Origin: Marthasterias glacialis | Lineage: Eukaryota > Echinodermata > Asteroidea > Forcipulatida > Asteriidae | Length of the DNA stretch: 64,000 bases | Direction: 5' to 3' | NCBI GenBank assembly: GCA_911728455.2 | Contig: OU452229.1 | Span: forward strand, 8,980,811 to 9,044,810 | Part shown: in pieces, positions 1 to 11,300 of the stretch | How positions within the stretch are numbered: the stretch's first letter is position 1 | Layout: each line of letters opens with the position of its first letter | Made by a program: the position numbers and the translations under genes | Notes under the pieces: model-generated | Database searches by the model: none | What the model was told of the DNA's origin: nothing | Seen by the model: the letters and a program-made list of their open reading frames with translations, nothing else

Positions 1-289
1 ATATTTTTATTTGTAATTTTTTTCACATTTGTTTACTTACCATCACGCCGCCATCTTAGAGGTAAATCGATGCTGTAACAATGGAAACGCAGAGATTTGT
101 ACGAGCGGCACACATGATTGGCTAATGAACAACCTCATTTTGACGTGCATAAGGTCTATTAAAAAAAAACAGAAAAGTTTCACGGATTTGTCTACATTAT
201 TACGCTTTTTAACAAAAAGGGCATTTATGAATGGAAATAAAAGAGTAGTGACTCGGTCTTAACGGCCGTTTAAAACCTTGCAGGGTCGT

Positions 290-343
290 GGCCGTGTGAT
301 AAAGGACCTCGCCTTCGGTTCGCCGGTCCTTTATCACACGGCC
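290..343. repeat. 54-bp perfect hairpin, end of a repeat family
   Basis: Two 19-bp arms (GGCCGTGTGATAAAGGACC and its exact reverse complement) flank a 16-nt loop. The stretch from about 165 to 310 reappears inverted at about 34850-35010, so this is the end of a dispersed element and not a lone hairpin. Confidence 0.8.
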
Positions 344-354
344 ACTAATTAGTT

Positions 355-745
355 GGCCAAATTATCCAGCTCAAAAAATTGGTATGCCCAGTGTACTGGT
401 TTTTAGGATACTGGACTAAAAATCCCACTTTTTCTCATAATGAAGGGTACAAACATTTTTCAAGAGGTACTGGTCTCAACCGTAAAGCAATATTTTATGT
501 GCGTTATTGTATGTGAAAATGGCGTCTATGTATTTGTTGGTAATTAAGCACTAATTAGTGAGCCGAATTTGCCAGCTTAAAAATTAGGTATGCCTAGTGT
601 ACTGGTTTTTAGGATTCTGGACAAAAAAAACTTTTACTCATAATGAAGGGTACAAATTGTTTTCAATTTACGTTTTGGTATTTAAATAGCGGTATTTTTC
701 AAGAGGTACTGGTCTCAACCGTAAAGCAATATTTTATGCGTAAAG
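355..745. repeat. two-copy tandem duplication of about 190 bp
   Basis: Copy 1 (about 355-505) and copy 2 (about 553-745) share blocks such as AGTGTACTGGTTTTTAGGAT and CAAGAGGTACTGGTCTCAAC. Copy 2 has about 38 extra bases before the second block. No coding potential. Confidence 0.75.
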
Positions 746-1190
746 CATGCCAAAATGCACACACGAACATTGTCTCCGTGTTTGTGGCTTATTTTCTGTT
801 ATTCACCAACGTTGGTTTCTTTGTTTAATTCTTTGTTAGGACAAATAGGGATTAAATTACAATAATATCTACTTAAAAGTTGTAAGTTATACCAAATATT
901 TCAGACTTCGTTAAGATAACATACGGACTCTTGCAGAGGTACTTCGTAAAAATTAGCCTTTTCTTCACCTCCCTGTACCGCATGTGTTCTATTTTGCGAA
1001 TACGCGGCTGGCATTTCCGCGAATACGCGGTTGGCTATTTTGGGCCCAATAACGGGCAAGCTTCAGTTCGGTAAAAACTAAAAAGTTTTTGTACTGCTAC
1101 TATAGTCTGGTTCCCTGACCAATGATTCCCTGGCGACTCTAGTCCAAAATCGCCTCAATCCTCGATCCTTGATCGCCGTGTCCGAATGAA
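746..1190. other. no gene seen
   Basis: AT-rich DNA with two short GCGAATACGCGG repeats near 996-1031. I see no coding, RNA or recognisable mobile signal. Confidence 0.5.
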
Positions 1191-1199
1191 TGGTTGTGG

Positions 1200-1520
1200 G
1201 CAGCGGCTACTATGTCAAACGTTGCAATATTCGATAATGTACACATGTGTGTGCGATGTTTCTCATTATATGCGACGATTGTCATACATGTGCGGTATTC
1301 GTCATATGTATGCAATATTGAAAATATATATGCAATAATCTTCAGTTCATATGCGACCATTTGTAATATGTGTGTGATACTTTGTAATATTCATTTGATA
1401 ATTCTTAAACATAATTCGACAATTTTTTATATGCGATAATTTTAAATATATTTATGCGATAATTTCAATATATATGCAGCAGTTTTCAATACAAATCGTT
1501 TACATGCACGATGTTTTGTG
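1200..1520. repeat. degenerate tandem repeat, about 30-bp unit
   Basis: The theme ATATGCGAYAATTTTCAATA recurs about ten times with many changes (for example near 1272, 1345, 1429, 1455). The open frames across it are a by-product of the repeat. Confidence 0.55.
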
Positions 1521-1795
1521 ATAAGCAATTATTTTCGCACGGATGCAATCTTCAACAGACCGATTGCGCAACAATGTTTACATGCGGTCACGTGACCCCC
1601 TATCGTGTATGACGTCATACAGCTGGTGTAAAAATACGTGTAAAGGGCGTACAAACTATGCGACACGGCCCGACGAGGAGCATTTTTTTATCATAGAGAA
1701 AATGGCGCGGACCATTCATTTACACTGGTTTCATCCGTTCACACAGCAGCCATTTTATAAGTGGACATTCGTATGCAATTTGCCCATAGGGATTT

Positions 1796-2420
1796 TTACG
1801 GTGGCTGATTTCCGCCAGCAATAACATGAACAAAGCGCTACTTCAATACGGCGTTATAACGCCCTATTACGGCGTTATAACGCCCTATAACGGCGTTATA
1901 ACGCCCTAATATTACGGCGTTATAACGCCCTAATTTTACGGCGTTATAACGCCCTAATACAGCGTTATAACGCCCTAATTTACGGCGTTATAACGCCCTA
2001 ATTTACGGCGTTATAACGCCCTAATTTACGGCGTTATAACGCCCTAATTTACGGCGTTATAACGCCCTAATTTGCGGCGTTATAACGCCCTAATATTACA
2101 GCATTAAACGCCCTAAATTTACGGTGTTATAACGCCCTACTACGGCGCTATACTAGTTTATGCTTAGACGCTTGGATATTAATCATTAAAAAATTAGGGC
2201 GTTATAACTCTATACAATTAGGGCATTATAACGCCGTAATTAGGGCGTTATAATGCTGTAAAATTAGGGCGTTATAACGCCGTAGTTAGGGCGTTATAAT
2301 GCCCTAATAGGGCGTTATAATGCCGTATAGGGCGGCGTTATAACGCTGTAAAATGATGGCGTTATAACGCCGTACTGAAGTAGTGTCTTTAATGTTGGCG
2401 GAAATCAGCCACCGTAAATG
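1796..2420. mobile_element. foldback structure of palindromic 23-bp units
   Basis: Outer arms (1796-1818 and 2398-2420) are exact inverted copies of TTTACGGTGGCTGATTTCCG plus three bases. Inside, the left array (about 1838-2150) repeats a unit of about 23 bp around the palindrome GGCGTTATAACGCC, joined by CTAATTTA-like spacers. The right array (about 2195-2376) has the same unit in inverse order. The whole can fold as one long hairpin and each unit can fold alone. It resembles foldback (FB) elements in design. Confidence 0.8.
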
Positions 2421-2429
2421 TGGGGACCT

Positions 2430-3220
2430 TGATGTGGTAGCCTAAGAATGTGTGTGTACTAAGAAATGGGTTTGTGGAGCGCCTTAATTTATGACAGGGT
2501 ATTATGGGCCACCTGTTTTTAGGTACTTCACGGGTGTAGATCAAAGCTTGTAGAAACGTTGGAGTTGATTTATACCTTTCCACTGTTTATGTTTCTCCTA
2601 AAATTGTTCACACACTTGTTTAATTTAGCCTCTTGTGTAACCTTTGAGTGTGTTGTTAGTCACCCCTTGTAGTAATAATTGGCTTCAGACAGCAGGCTAT
2701 ATCAGTGCAAGGGACATCGTCAGCTTTTGGTTGTGCTCTCCCATTATTTTGGTAGTTCAATTGCCTGGTTTGAAAGAGTTATTACTGCTATGGATGCAGT
2801 CTTTAAAGCTATTTTGATCTCAATCTGCAACTTTCTTGGGTACTGTGTTTTGGTATTGGGTTAGCTTTTATTGTGATTTGTTTGTGTTTTATTTATTTTC
2901 TTTTAAGCTGTGTTTCATTGACTTTCTTTGCTTTCGGTCACTTTTGACCAATAGAGTGTTTTTATGTCTGTGTTTTTTTGTTTGTTTTGCTGTTGAAGAA
3001 ACCTACAATCGCGAGTCACTGTCCCACTTCATGCATTTCCTTGCCTCTTGACCCTTTATTAGTTATGAACATGACACGAACAAACACTTATGCTGTGCTT
3101 ATGTACGCGTTGTAGCACATAAAACAAACTCTTGTGACCTAAAATGCATAATACATTAGCAACCGACCAATCGGGACGCCTCGCTGTGGCTCCCTATTCA
3201 GCGTGTGGTACGGAAAAAAA
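2430..3220. other. right part of the 1.6-kb element, no gene
   Basis: T-rich sequence with short ORFs of low complexity. Nothing recognisable apart from being inside the terminal repeats of the element. Confidence 0.45.
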
Positions 3221-3730
3221 ATCGCGGGCCGTGTCGCTAGTTTGTACGCCCTCTAGTTCTTATATATAACTCTATGCATGGAAGGTTTTCATTCCTCCAT
3301 GCTCTATGGTACGATCACCCACGCAAAAAAATGAAATTCAAGTTTTTCTTTTAATGAAAGGACAACAAAGTTGTGTGGCTCAACTTTCACTTAATTCCCC
3401 TCCCTTCTCCATTCTTTGGACAAATTTTGACAGATAAAATACAAAATCTTTATTACAATTAACTTAAGCAACTTGATAATCAGATTTAAAGGCTTTTTAA
3501 TGGCAATGTTATTATTTCCTTCTCTCCTTTGTACAGACTGTGATACTCAAAGTCAAAGCCAGCTACAGACTATTTTATTCTCAAGAATGTCTTGATAATG
3601 AATACGAGGCTGTTGTTGATCAAAAAAGCTTAAAAAAAATAAAACATCTAATTATAAGCTACCAGATCTGGATCTGCTCCCCTAATGAGTCAGGAAGAGG
3701 AACAAACTGCAAGAACTATTCACATTCATT

Positions 3731-4150
3731 ATGCTGATAAAGCAGAAAAGTAACATAAGTTGATAATAAATATAAATGGATTTGTATAAATTTAAAAATA
3801 TATATATATAATTTCAATAAAAACAATTGCATTTAATTTTAAAACAATTTATGTTAAACACTTCAAAGAAAAATAAATAAGAACAAGAAAAGAAAAGGTG
3901 CCATGCTTTTCTCTTGTGTCATCTAGATTTTTTTCTTGGGGAGGGAGGGCACTTCAAGAAGTGTTCATCATGTATTATGTTGATAAAGCAGAACAGCCAC
4001 AAACTACAGAAAAGAAAAGGATAATTGATGTATGTAGTTATACAAATTTATATAAGTTCAGCAAAAACAATTACATTTAATAATAATCATGAAAATAATA
4101 ATTAATACCACTTTAAAGTAAAATAAAGAAGAAAAAGAAAAGGAAAAAAT
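3731..4150. repeat. local duplication, two diverged copies
   Basis: 3731-3900 and 3978-4150 align loosely (GATAAAGCAGAAMAG, then TACAAATTTATATAA-like and AAAACAATTRCATTTAAT blocks). A third related piece lies near 7255-7330. AT-rich, no coding signal. Confidence 0.5.
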
Positions 4151-4199
4151 AAATCTAAAAAATTTCATATAAAGAAGAACTTTGTTATTTTATTAACCA

Positions 4200-5168
4200 A
4201 TAATCATCTCACCTAGCCGCAGAGACAGTCTGGACAATTATTTGTTTTTTTTGTTTTTTTGCATTTTGCGCGCCATACTAGTGCGTGAAGTTGATAGAAA
4301 CTGCCGCTGAATGGACCGACCGGAAACGGGTAACGCGACATGTGCACGGCGAGTACAGCACCGCTGTAAATTTAGGACGATATTTCGGAATTTATGACTG
4401 CAACTTCTAGGATTTCAACAGATTAAGAGTTAAAATTGTCTTGTTAAAAGGTGGGTCAGATGGTTTTGAAACATTTCATTTAGTTTCCGTTTCCGAACGA
4501 TTTTACCGTTAAGTGACCGGAAACCGTTTAAAATACCAGTTAGCGTCGTCTGCTAGCAAAATGTCATACGGATGAAGTGCGCCCTCCCTTGCCTGAATGA
4601 ATTTTCACGCCTTTGCTTTCGTAGAAAAAGGCAAGAAATTTCACCCTTTCCACTACAAACCGATTCCTTTGGACTTTTCAGGTGTGTATAAATGATACTT
4701 CGTTTGAAGGTTTTGTTGAAACGAATTATGTTACAATTACTCTTTGGTCAAGCCATGATATTAGAAACCGTGGTAATAGAAACAAACCACGATGACAGAC
4801 TTGAAACCAAGCCTAGGGGGCGATGAGCGAAAAACGCAGCGTTGATACTGAGTGTGTAACGTCGACATAAAGTAAAGTAGAATGAAAATATACGCATACA
4901 TGTAATTTCATAACATTAACACTATGAAATATATTGCGTACGCTTTAGTTTTATAAGGAGTGACTGAATGAAATTAATTAGTCAGGTTAGTAGAATTTTG
5001 GGACCGAATTTGGTCAGTTTAAGTTTCTCAAATGAAAATTTATTAGTGATGATGGTGGTGGAGGACCATTTTCATACCGTACCCTATTTTTCTTTTGCCG
5101 TTTGTCATGCAGTCCTTATGCTGCGTGCTACAGTAAAATGGGTATTTTGTTTTACTTATTAATATTAG
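4200..5168. other. upstream region of USP8, promoter not located
   Basis: The stretch 4260-4390 is GC-richer than its surroundings and could hold the promoter or a noncoding first exon; a donor-like AAAAG|gtgggt lies at 4451. A diverged copy of 4430-4545 lies at 7345-7480. No TATA box stands out. This is inference only. Confidence 0.3.
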
Positions 5169-5337
5169 GTTCTAGGTAGTACGACTACGAGTACAACTTC
5201 TACCTCCTGACTACATAGAGATTGGCAACTGCCACCATGCCTGCAAAGGACAAGGTACAACTATACATTGCAAAGTCTGTAGAAGAGCTCAACAAGAAAG
5301 CAGAGTTCGTTCCTGACAAAAACACAAAGGCAAAAAT
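5169..5337 (+). CDS. USP8: USP8 exon 1 (short 5' UTR plus start codon)
   Basis: The ATG at 5237 has a strong context (GCCACC before it) and opens [18 protein letters not shown], like the MPA start of vertebrate USP8. The exon ends AAA AT|gtaagt, phase 2. A plausible acceptor (ttattaatattag) at 5167-5168 suggests that 5169-5236 is 5' UTR of a second exon and that a noncoding first exon lies upstream, but I could not place it. Confidence 0.88.
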
Positions 5338-8300
5338 GTAAGTCTCTCAGGTCAAAGCGACTTTTTTTCTGAAGACAGAAGTTTGTGTTGTAACCCAGAT
5401 TGCGATTTGTCATGTAAATTTGTCACCTTTTTCACGAACAGCAAATTCGTAAAAATACACATTTTGTCAAATATGTGTTTTTACATATATTTGAAAAATT
5501 TCCATATCTGGGCCCAATTTGATGGCTCTGCTTACCGTAAGCAAAAAATCGGCGCTTGCGGAAGCAGAAAATTCCGCGCTTACTTAAGCGTATTTCACGG
5601 GTTAGCAAGGAATTTTTGCTTGTGTGCGTGCGTAGTTCATGTAACTAAGAATTCCGTGCTTACACAGCTAGTGCAGAAATTCGGCTCTAACCTCGTAAGC
5701 AGCGAATGGTCTTCGTAAGCGCAGAATGACGCAGTAAGCAGAGCCATGAAATTGGGCCCTGACTGCAACTTTCTAACGTTAAGGATTTTTAGATTTTTTA
5801 ATGGATGTTTGGCTTTATTTCCCTTTTTAAAAATATTCCTCTCAAGGAACTTGTACTAGCTAAAACGCTAATTGTTGACCTTAAAAAAAGAAAATTCAAT
5901 TGGACATTGCATCGCGCGGCCAGAAGTTTCGCGCATTCATTCTCAAAGGAACTAAAATGGCATTTAGCGAGTAGTGTTGTCAAGACCATCACAGATGTGA
6001 AAATTACTTTATTTTTCATGATTTCTACACTTTGTAATCGTTCAAAGTGCCTGTTCCTTCTGTCAAACCTTTCTGGACAGGTAAGGATATAATTTGATCT
6101 AAATTAAGGAAGATAAACTGGCAGCTGGATACAGCATTTTTGCCTACATATTTTGGATGTTATAATTGACATCAATATTTTCCCCAATTTTCAAGTCATG
6201 AAATACCATGTACACTGGTTTTGTAATGACACTAATTAACACAAAGGTATCGTGCCGTCACCCATTTCCAATCGACACAAATCCTCGCGCAAACTTAAAT
6301 CTGCGCAGGGTACGCAAACTTCATGGCCTGATTTAAATCTGCCCGCGGTGCCTGACATCACATGCAAATTTCAAGCCTTGCGCAAACTTCGAGCTCCAAG
6401 AATAAGTTTCTTCAGGGTTGTCCCACGATCGAATCAATTCAGTTCAATTCAAGACTTTAATACAACATTTAGTTCTAATCAAAAGTCAGTCTTGCACCCT
6501 AATGTTTCATCACCGTAAGTTTGACCAAAAAGAATCATTAAGACTTTAAGGAGGGTCTTGAAATTAAGTCTGAAAAAATCAAAACGGTGTTGTCCAGGAA
6601 CTGGGCAAGCGTCTAATTTACGTGTGGGACACTCTTTTGTCAACGAACAAATCTATATTTCACTGTTATATACTGATATTAGCGGTTAGTGTTAACATAG
6701 TTACAGGAGTTTGATGGTTTTGGAGTAATCTTTATTTGTCACCCTCTGAAAAATTACTATGGCCCACGATACGGGATGCCTCATGCAATCATGCATGTAA
6801 CAATTAATATAGTTCATGCTTCTAAATCCAATGCCTTGCTGCAGCCACGCTTATCAGCTCATTTTATGCCTTGCAGTTCATGACAAACTTGACAAAGGCA
6901 GCGGGCAATCTTCATCTGCACACGCAAATTTAAAGCGCGCAAACTTGAAGCTTCAAGCTTGCGCGAGAGGCTAGTTTGCGTTCGACAGTGACATCCAAAA
7001 GTTTATAAAAAGTCTCAGATTGGGTATAAATCACTAATGCACTATTCTACTAGTAATTAAGTGTGTCAAAAAAATATAATCCACTGGTCAAAAATTCCAA
7101 ACAGAAGTTTTCATCTTTTAGATCAAGTTTCATTCTCCTTAGGCAGAAAGATAGATCACGTCATGCTGTTTTTAAGTAGGATTGTGGCATGCCAATGTTG
7201 CAAGTTATCTCAAGTGAAATGGTGTTTTTGCATCATTTATTATTTACAAATCGAACTGAAGAAGAGCCAGCAACTACAGGAGAGGAAAGGATAATATAGA
7301 AATACAAATATATAACCAATATATTAAATAAGTAAATACAGTAATATTTCAACAGATAATGAACTATACTAAAAGTGTCTTGTGAAAAGGTGGGTCATAT
7401 GGTATGGAAATTTTGAATTTAGTTTCTGTTTTCAAAAAATTTTCCTGTTATCCGATTGGAAACAAGTTGCACTAGGATATTATCATCAAATTTACAGTTT
7501 TCAGTTTTCACGATCAGCCAATCTTCAAGAATTTGCCAATTTTTACATTGGCAAAGTATATAGTGCTGGCACTATGCCAAAAATGAGTGCTCAGTGCTTT
7601 GTCTTCACAAAGCCAATTGTATTGGTATGTACACGACGCACAAAGAGACAACTGTATTTAACAGTAAATTACTCATCAATTAAAGATCCATTGCCCGATT
7701 TGAGGCCAAAGGATTAAAAAATAAATTTCAATGAGGGAGCGAATTTAAAAAGTTTATATGTTTGTGTAACGAAAAATATAAAAAACTAAGAATTCTGATA
7801 TCAGGAACTCGAGATAAAACACTTTTAAGTTTCTGCGGGCATTTGCCGACTTCAATTTGATTGGTTTCCCAGCGGCCAATCAGAAGAATCCGCAAGATAT
7901 GAATATTCATGATTCTTGGAGGCAAGACCTTCGCAACACAGTCATCTGGGTTAGAACACAAAAAAAGATCCAGTAGGTACCCACCATCAGAAGCTCGGTC
8001 CGGAATGTGAGTAGGGGATTATACGATCTGAGTAAGATCTTGCGAGATGGAAAAATTATATGTAGCAATGCCAGGAATGTCAATATTTCGAGAATGAATT
8101 AGACATTCCTTGTGATGAACATTGAAGTCACCAAACACCATGACTTGAGAAGCGGGATGCTGGGAAATAGCACGATCAATGCTATCAGAGATTGCATCAA
8201 GCACTGCGCAGGAAGATGTTGAAGGAGAACGATACAAAAAATACAGGTAAGTTGTGGAGTGGAGAAGAGAGAGCGGAAAGCACTATGTATTCCTGATTGT

Positions 8301-11300
8301 TACATTCCAGAGTGCTTTCACAGGCTAAAGGCAATGTTTCATTAACATAGACACCCAGACCATGAGATGGAGGATGGTCAAGGTGATGGAAGATATATCC
8401 TGGCAATTTAAAGGAATTGGAGGAAATGTCACTGCTCAGCTTGCTCTCTGACAGAGCTAACAAGTTAGGTTTATTGTTAAAAACAAAAGACTGAACAGAA
8501 GTGAAGTTGGAACGGAAACCCCTGATATTGGAAAAGGCAATACCAAGAGGCTTTGAACGCTGCGCACGGGAAGGTGGGTTTGCGCGGGCAGGTAAAGATT
8601 CTTTACTCTTTTGTATTGTCATGTCTGTATATTGTCAGAAAAAGATATAAAGGGTATCAGTCAGTCCAATGTTTGATACTGGCCCAAAGTACTCAGAGGA
8701 ATCAATATAACTCAGACGAACACAATTGTCATAACAATGTCACCCCAATGGCCTCAGGAATGCAACCGAAAGTGGGTGCACGGTCCACCAATCCATGCAT
8801 GTCCATGGCAGTACAACCACCTCGACATTTTACACCTGTTGATAGGTCAGCCTCTCAGAGCATTACCAATGAGTTCGGGACCCTGTACTACCAGGCGGCC
8901 ATGACCTGCAACATGTTTATTTCCGGTACCCTTCGGAGAGGCAGAGTTCTAAGGTTCCAGAGAGGGCTCAGGACAAGCACCAAGGATCGGTATGGTCTGG
9001 ACTGACTGAGAAGAGACAGAATGGAACTGCGGGACAGAAAAGAAAAGGGAAAGGGGAAAGGCAAACACACCGTGTGGGTTGGTACGATAGGGAGCAGGCC
9101 GCCGCTGGTCAATCGACGATCACACGGACCAGACGTTCAGACGGTTTTTACCACTTCCTGCAAGATGGAGACTCATGGCAGCAGATCCAAGCAATAAACT
9201 ACCACCGGCTCTCTGCTGCAAACACACCGTGTGGGTTGGTAGGATAGAGAGCAGGCCGCCGCTGGTCAATTGACGATCACATGGACCAGACGTTCAGACA
9301 GTTTTGACCACTTCCTGCAAGATGGAGATTCACGGCAGCAGAAAACGAAACAGAGGACGACCAATATTGTACATGTACAGTGTACATGTGTGTACAGTGT
9401 GTGGGGTTTAAGTCTCATTACACCGTGTACAATGTGCACCACACATACAACCGGTCGATCGTCGTTCCGAATTACGTTGCTTGAATACAAACATGAATAT
9501 TCATACCCTGTGCTTCTGCAATATGCAAATGACGTACGTCATAGCTCTGAGGATTAAAAAGGCTGGCCCAGCCTTTTATTCATTTATGTTTTTAATTACC
9601 TGCCACCATGGCCACTAATCCTTGCAGATTTTTTCGTTCAAAGTATCAAATGAAAGCTCATAACTTTTTATACCCCGTAATATTAGCAATTAGAAAGATA
9701 AATATATTTTTGACCCCCAAATTGGCCTGAAATCGGGCAATGCATCTTTAAACTTACTAAGATAAAAATACCACCAGATTTGAGTGATGTACATGTAACG
9801 TCTCCACTTTCTTGGTTGGCAAAATGTCAAAGCTTAATTGGCTAGCGGTTTGTAAAACAAAAATTTGTTTAAAAAATAATCCAAATTTAAATGTGGTTTT
9901 CTCCAAATGTAAAGTTTCACTGCAGTTGTTAAATGGTCTCTTTGTGAAAAACATGACATGACGCTAATGATCATTATCAAATCTGTTGATAGAAAAATTG
10001 ATACGATGGATGTCTTTTTTCTTCCATTGTTCATGTGCATCTGTCAAGTCATTGTTGTAGTGTAGACCAGCCAGTCAGAGACTAAGACCATGACGAGATC
10101 TTTCAAGACCAAGACAAAGCATTCAAAAATTATGCAAACATGTATGATTTATCCACAGTTTACTTCACTGTAAAGATTTCAGGTGATGCAATTGGTTTTA
10201 TTAATTCCCTTCCTTCGGTTGAAAAGAAACCCCCAAACAACCAATGAACAACCTTTTGAAAAAAAAATCAAATAAAGTAGTCATTTAAAGATATATGATC
10301 TGTGCTCAAGCTGTTTTTACCTTGAAAATGAATTGATTCCTGTGAATGAAATTTAAAAGAGCATGTTATTTTATAACAAATAAAATGTAAAAGTTGCATT
10401 TTGACCTTGTACATGGCTTTGAAAAAAATTGTTCTCGAAACAGCTAACTTTCATGAGTTTGAAACTTTTCAGCGAAACGCAGACCTAGTTGTTATGCATA
10501 AAGTTCCAACATGGCCAATCAAGTGCCGATCTTGTGCAAACATACTGTACCCTGTCTGCATTACACATTGTAACATGCAGCTGCCTAGCGCGATGTATAA
10601 AGGTTGATGTTTGAACTGTTGGACCATAGAAAAAGGTTGAATGTCGGCCAATCTGAAAATGTCAGGACAAGCCCATTTTATCTGAGGGTGATATTGAAAT
10701 AATTTGTTTCAAATGCTGTAATAACAACTGATTGTTCACACAAGAGAGCATTCGTAAATGTTTTAAACTTTTTTTAAAAACTCCTTCAGAAATTAAATTA
10801 GCTTAAACAAAATTTATCTGTAATGTTGCATGATAAACATGAATTTAGTATACTCCATTCTGTCATCCGATGAAGTGTTGTTATTCATAATCTGTTTATG
10901 CAATGAACACGCAAGCGCTGAAACTGAGAAGCGTCCGCCCAAAAGTGCCTGGATGTAATTATTGATTATTAATTACTTTGTCATTAATTGTAGATGGATT
11001 TTTTTATTCGATATCTCATTTGAAAGTTTATAACTTTGGTCATCCTACAAGAATAGCAATATAATGTTTGGATTCTTTTTTCAAAGTAAAATCAGCTTGA
11101 GCACGGATCATACATCTTTAAGGGGAAATATTTAAACAAACCATTTAGAGAACGTCCAATCAGGCATTTTGTTTGCTGCAGCTGAAATAAGCAGTAGTGA
11201 TTTTCAGTCGATCTTCAAATGTTGTTTTTTTTTACTTTGACAGTATTTCTCTTATGGAGTGGCACTCGCATTTAAACTTCATAATACATCGTAAGCTACA

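Larger units (their letters stand above)
1645..3251. mobile_element. 1.6-kb inverted-repeat DNA element, family unknown
   Basis: The left end (1645-1673) and right end (3225-3251) are inverted copies: GGGCGTACAAACTA, then GCGACACGGCCCG, with one base extra on the left. No clear target-site duplication. The body has no transposase; an ORF from 1701 (MARTIHLHWFHPF) reads into a nested foldback. Probably a non-autonomous DNA transposon. Family not identified. Confidence 0.6.

Noticed and set aside
8553-9005. Plus ORF of 150 codons
   Set aside because: It overlaps the 5' part of a minus-strand LINE and has no recognisable domain or splice context.
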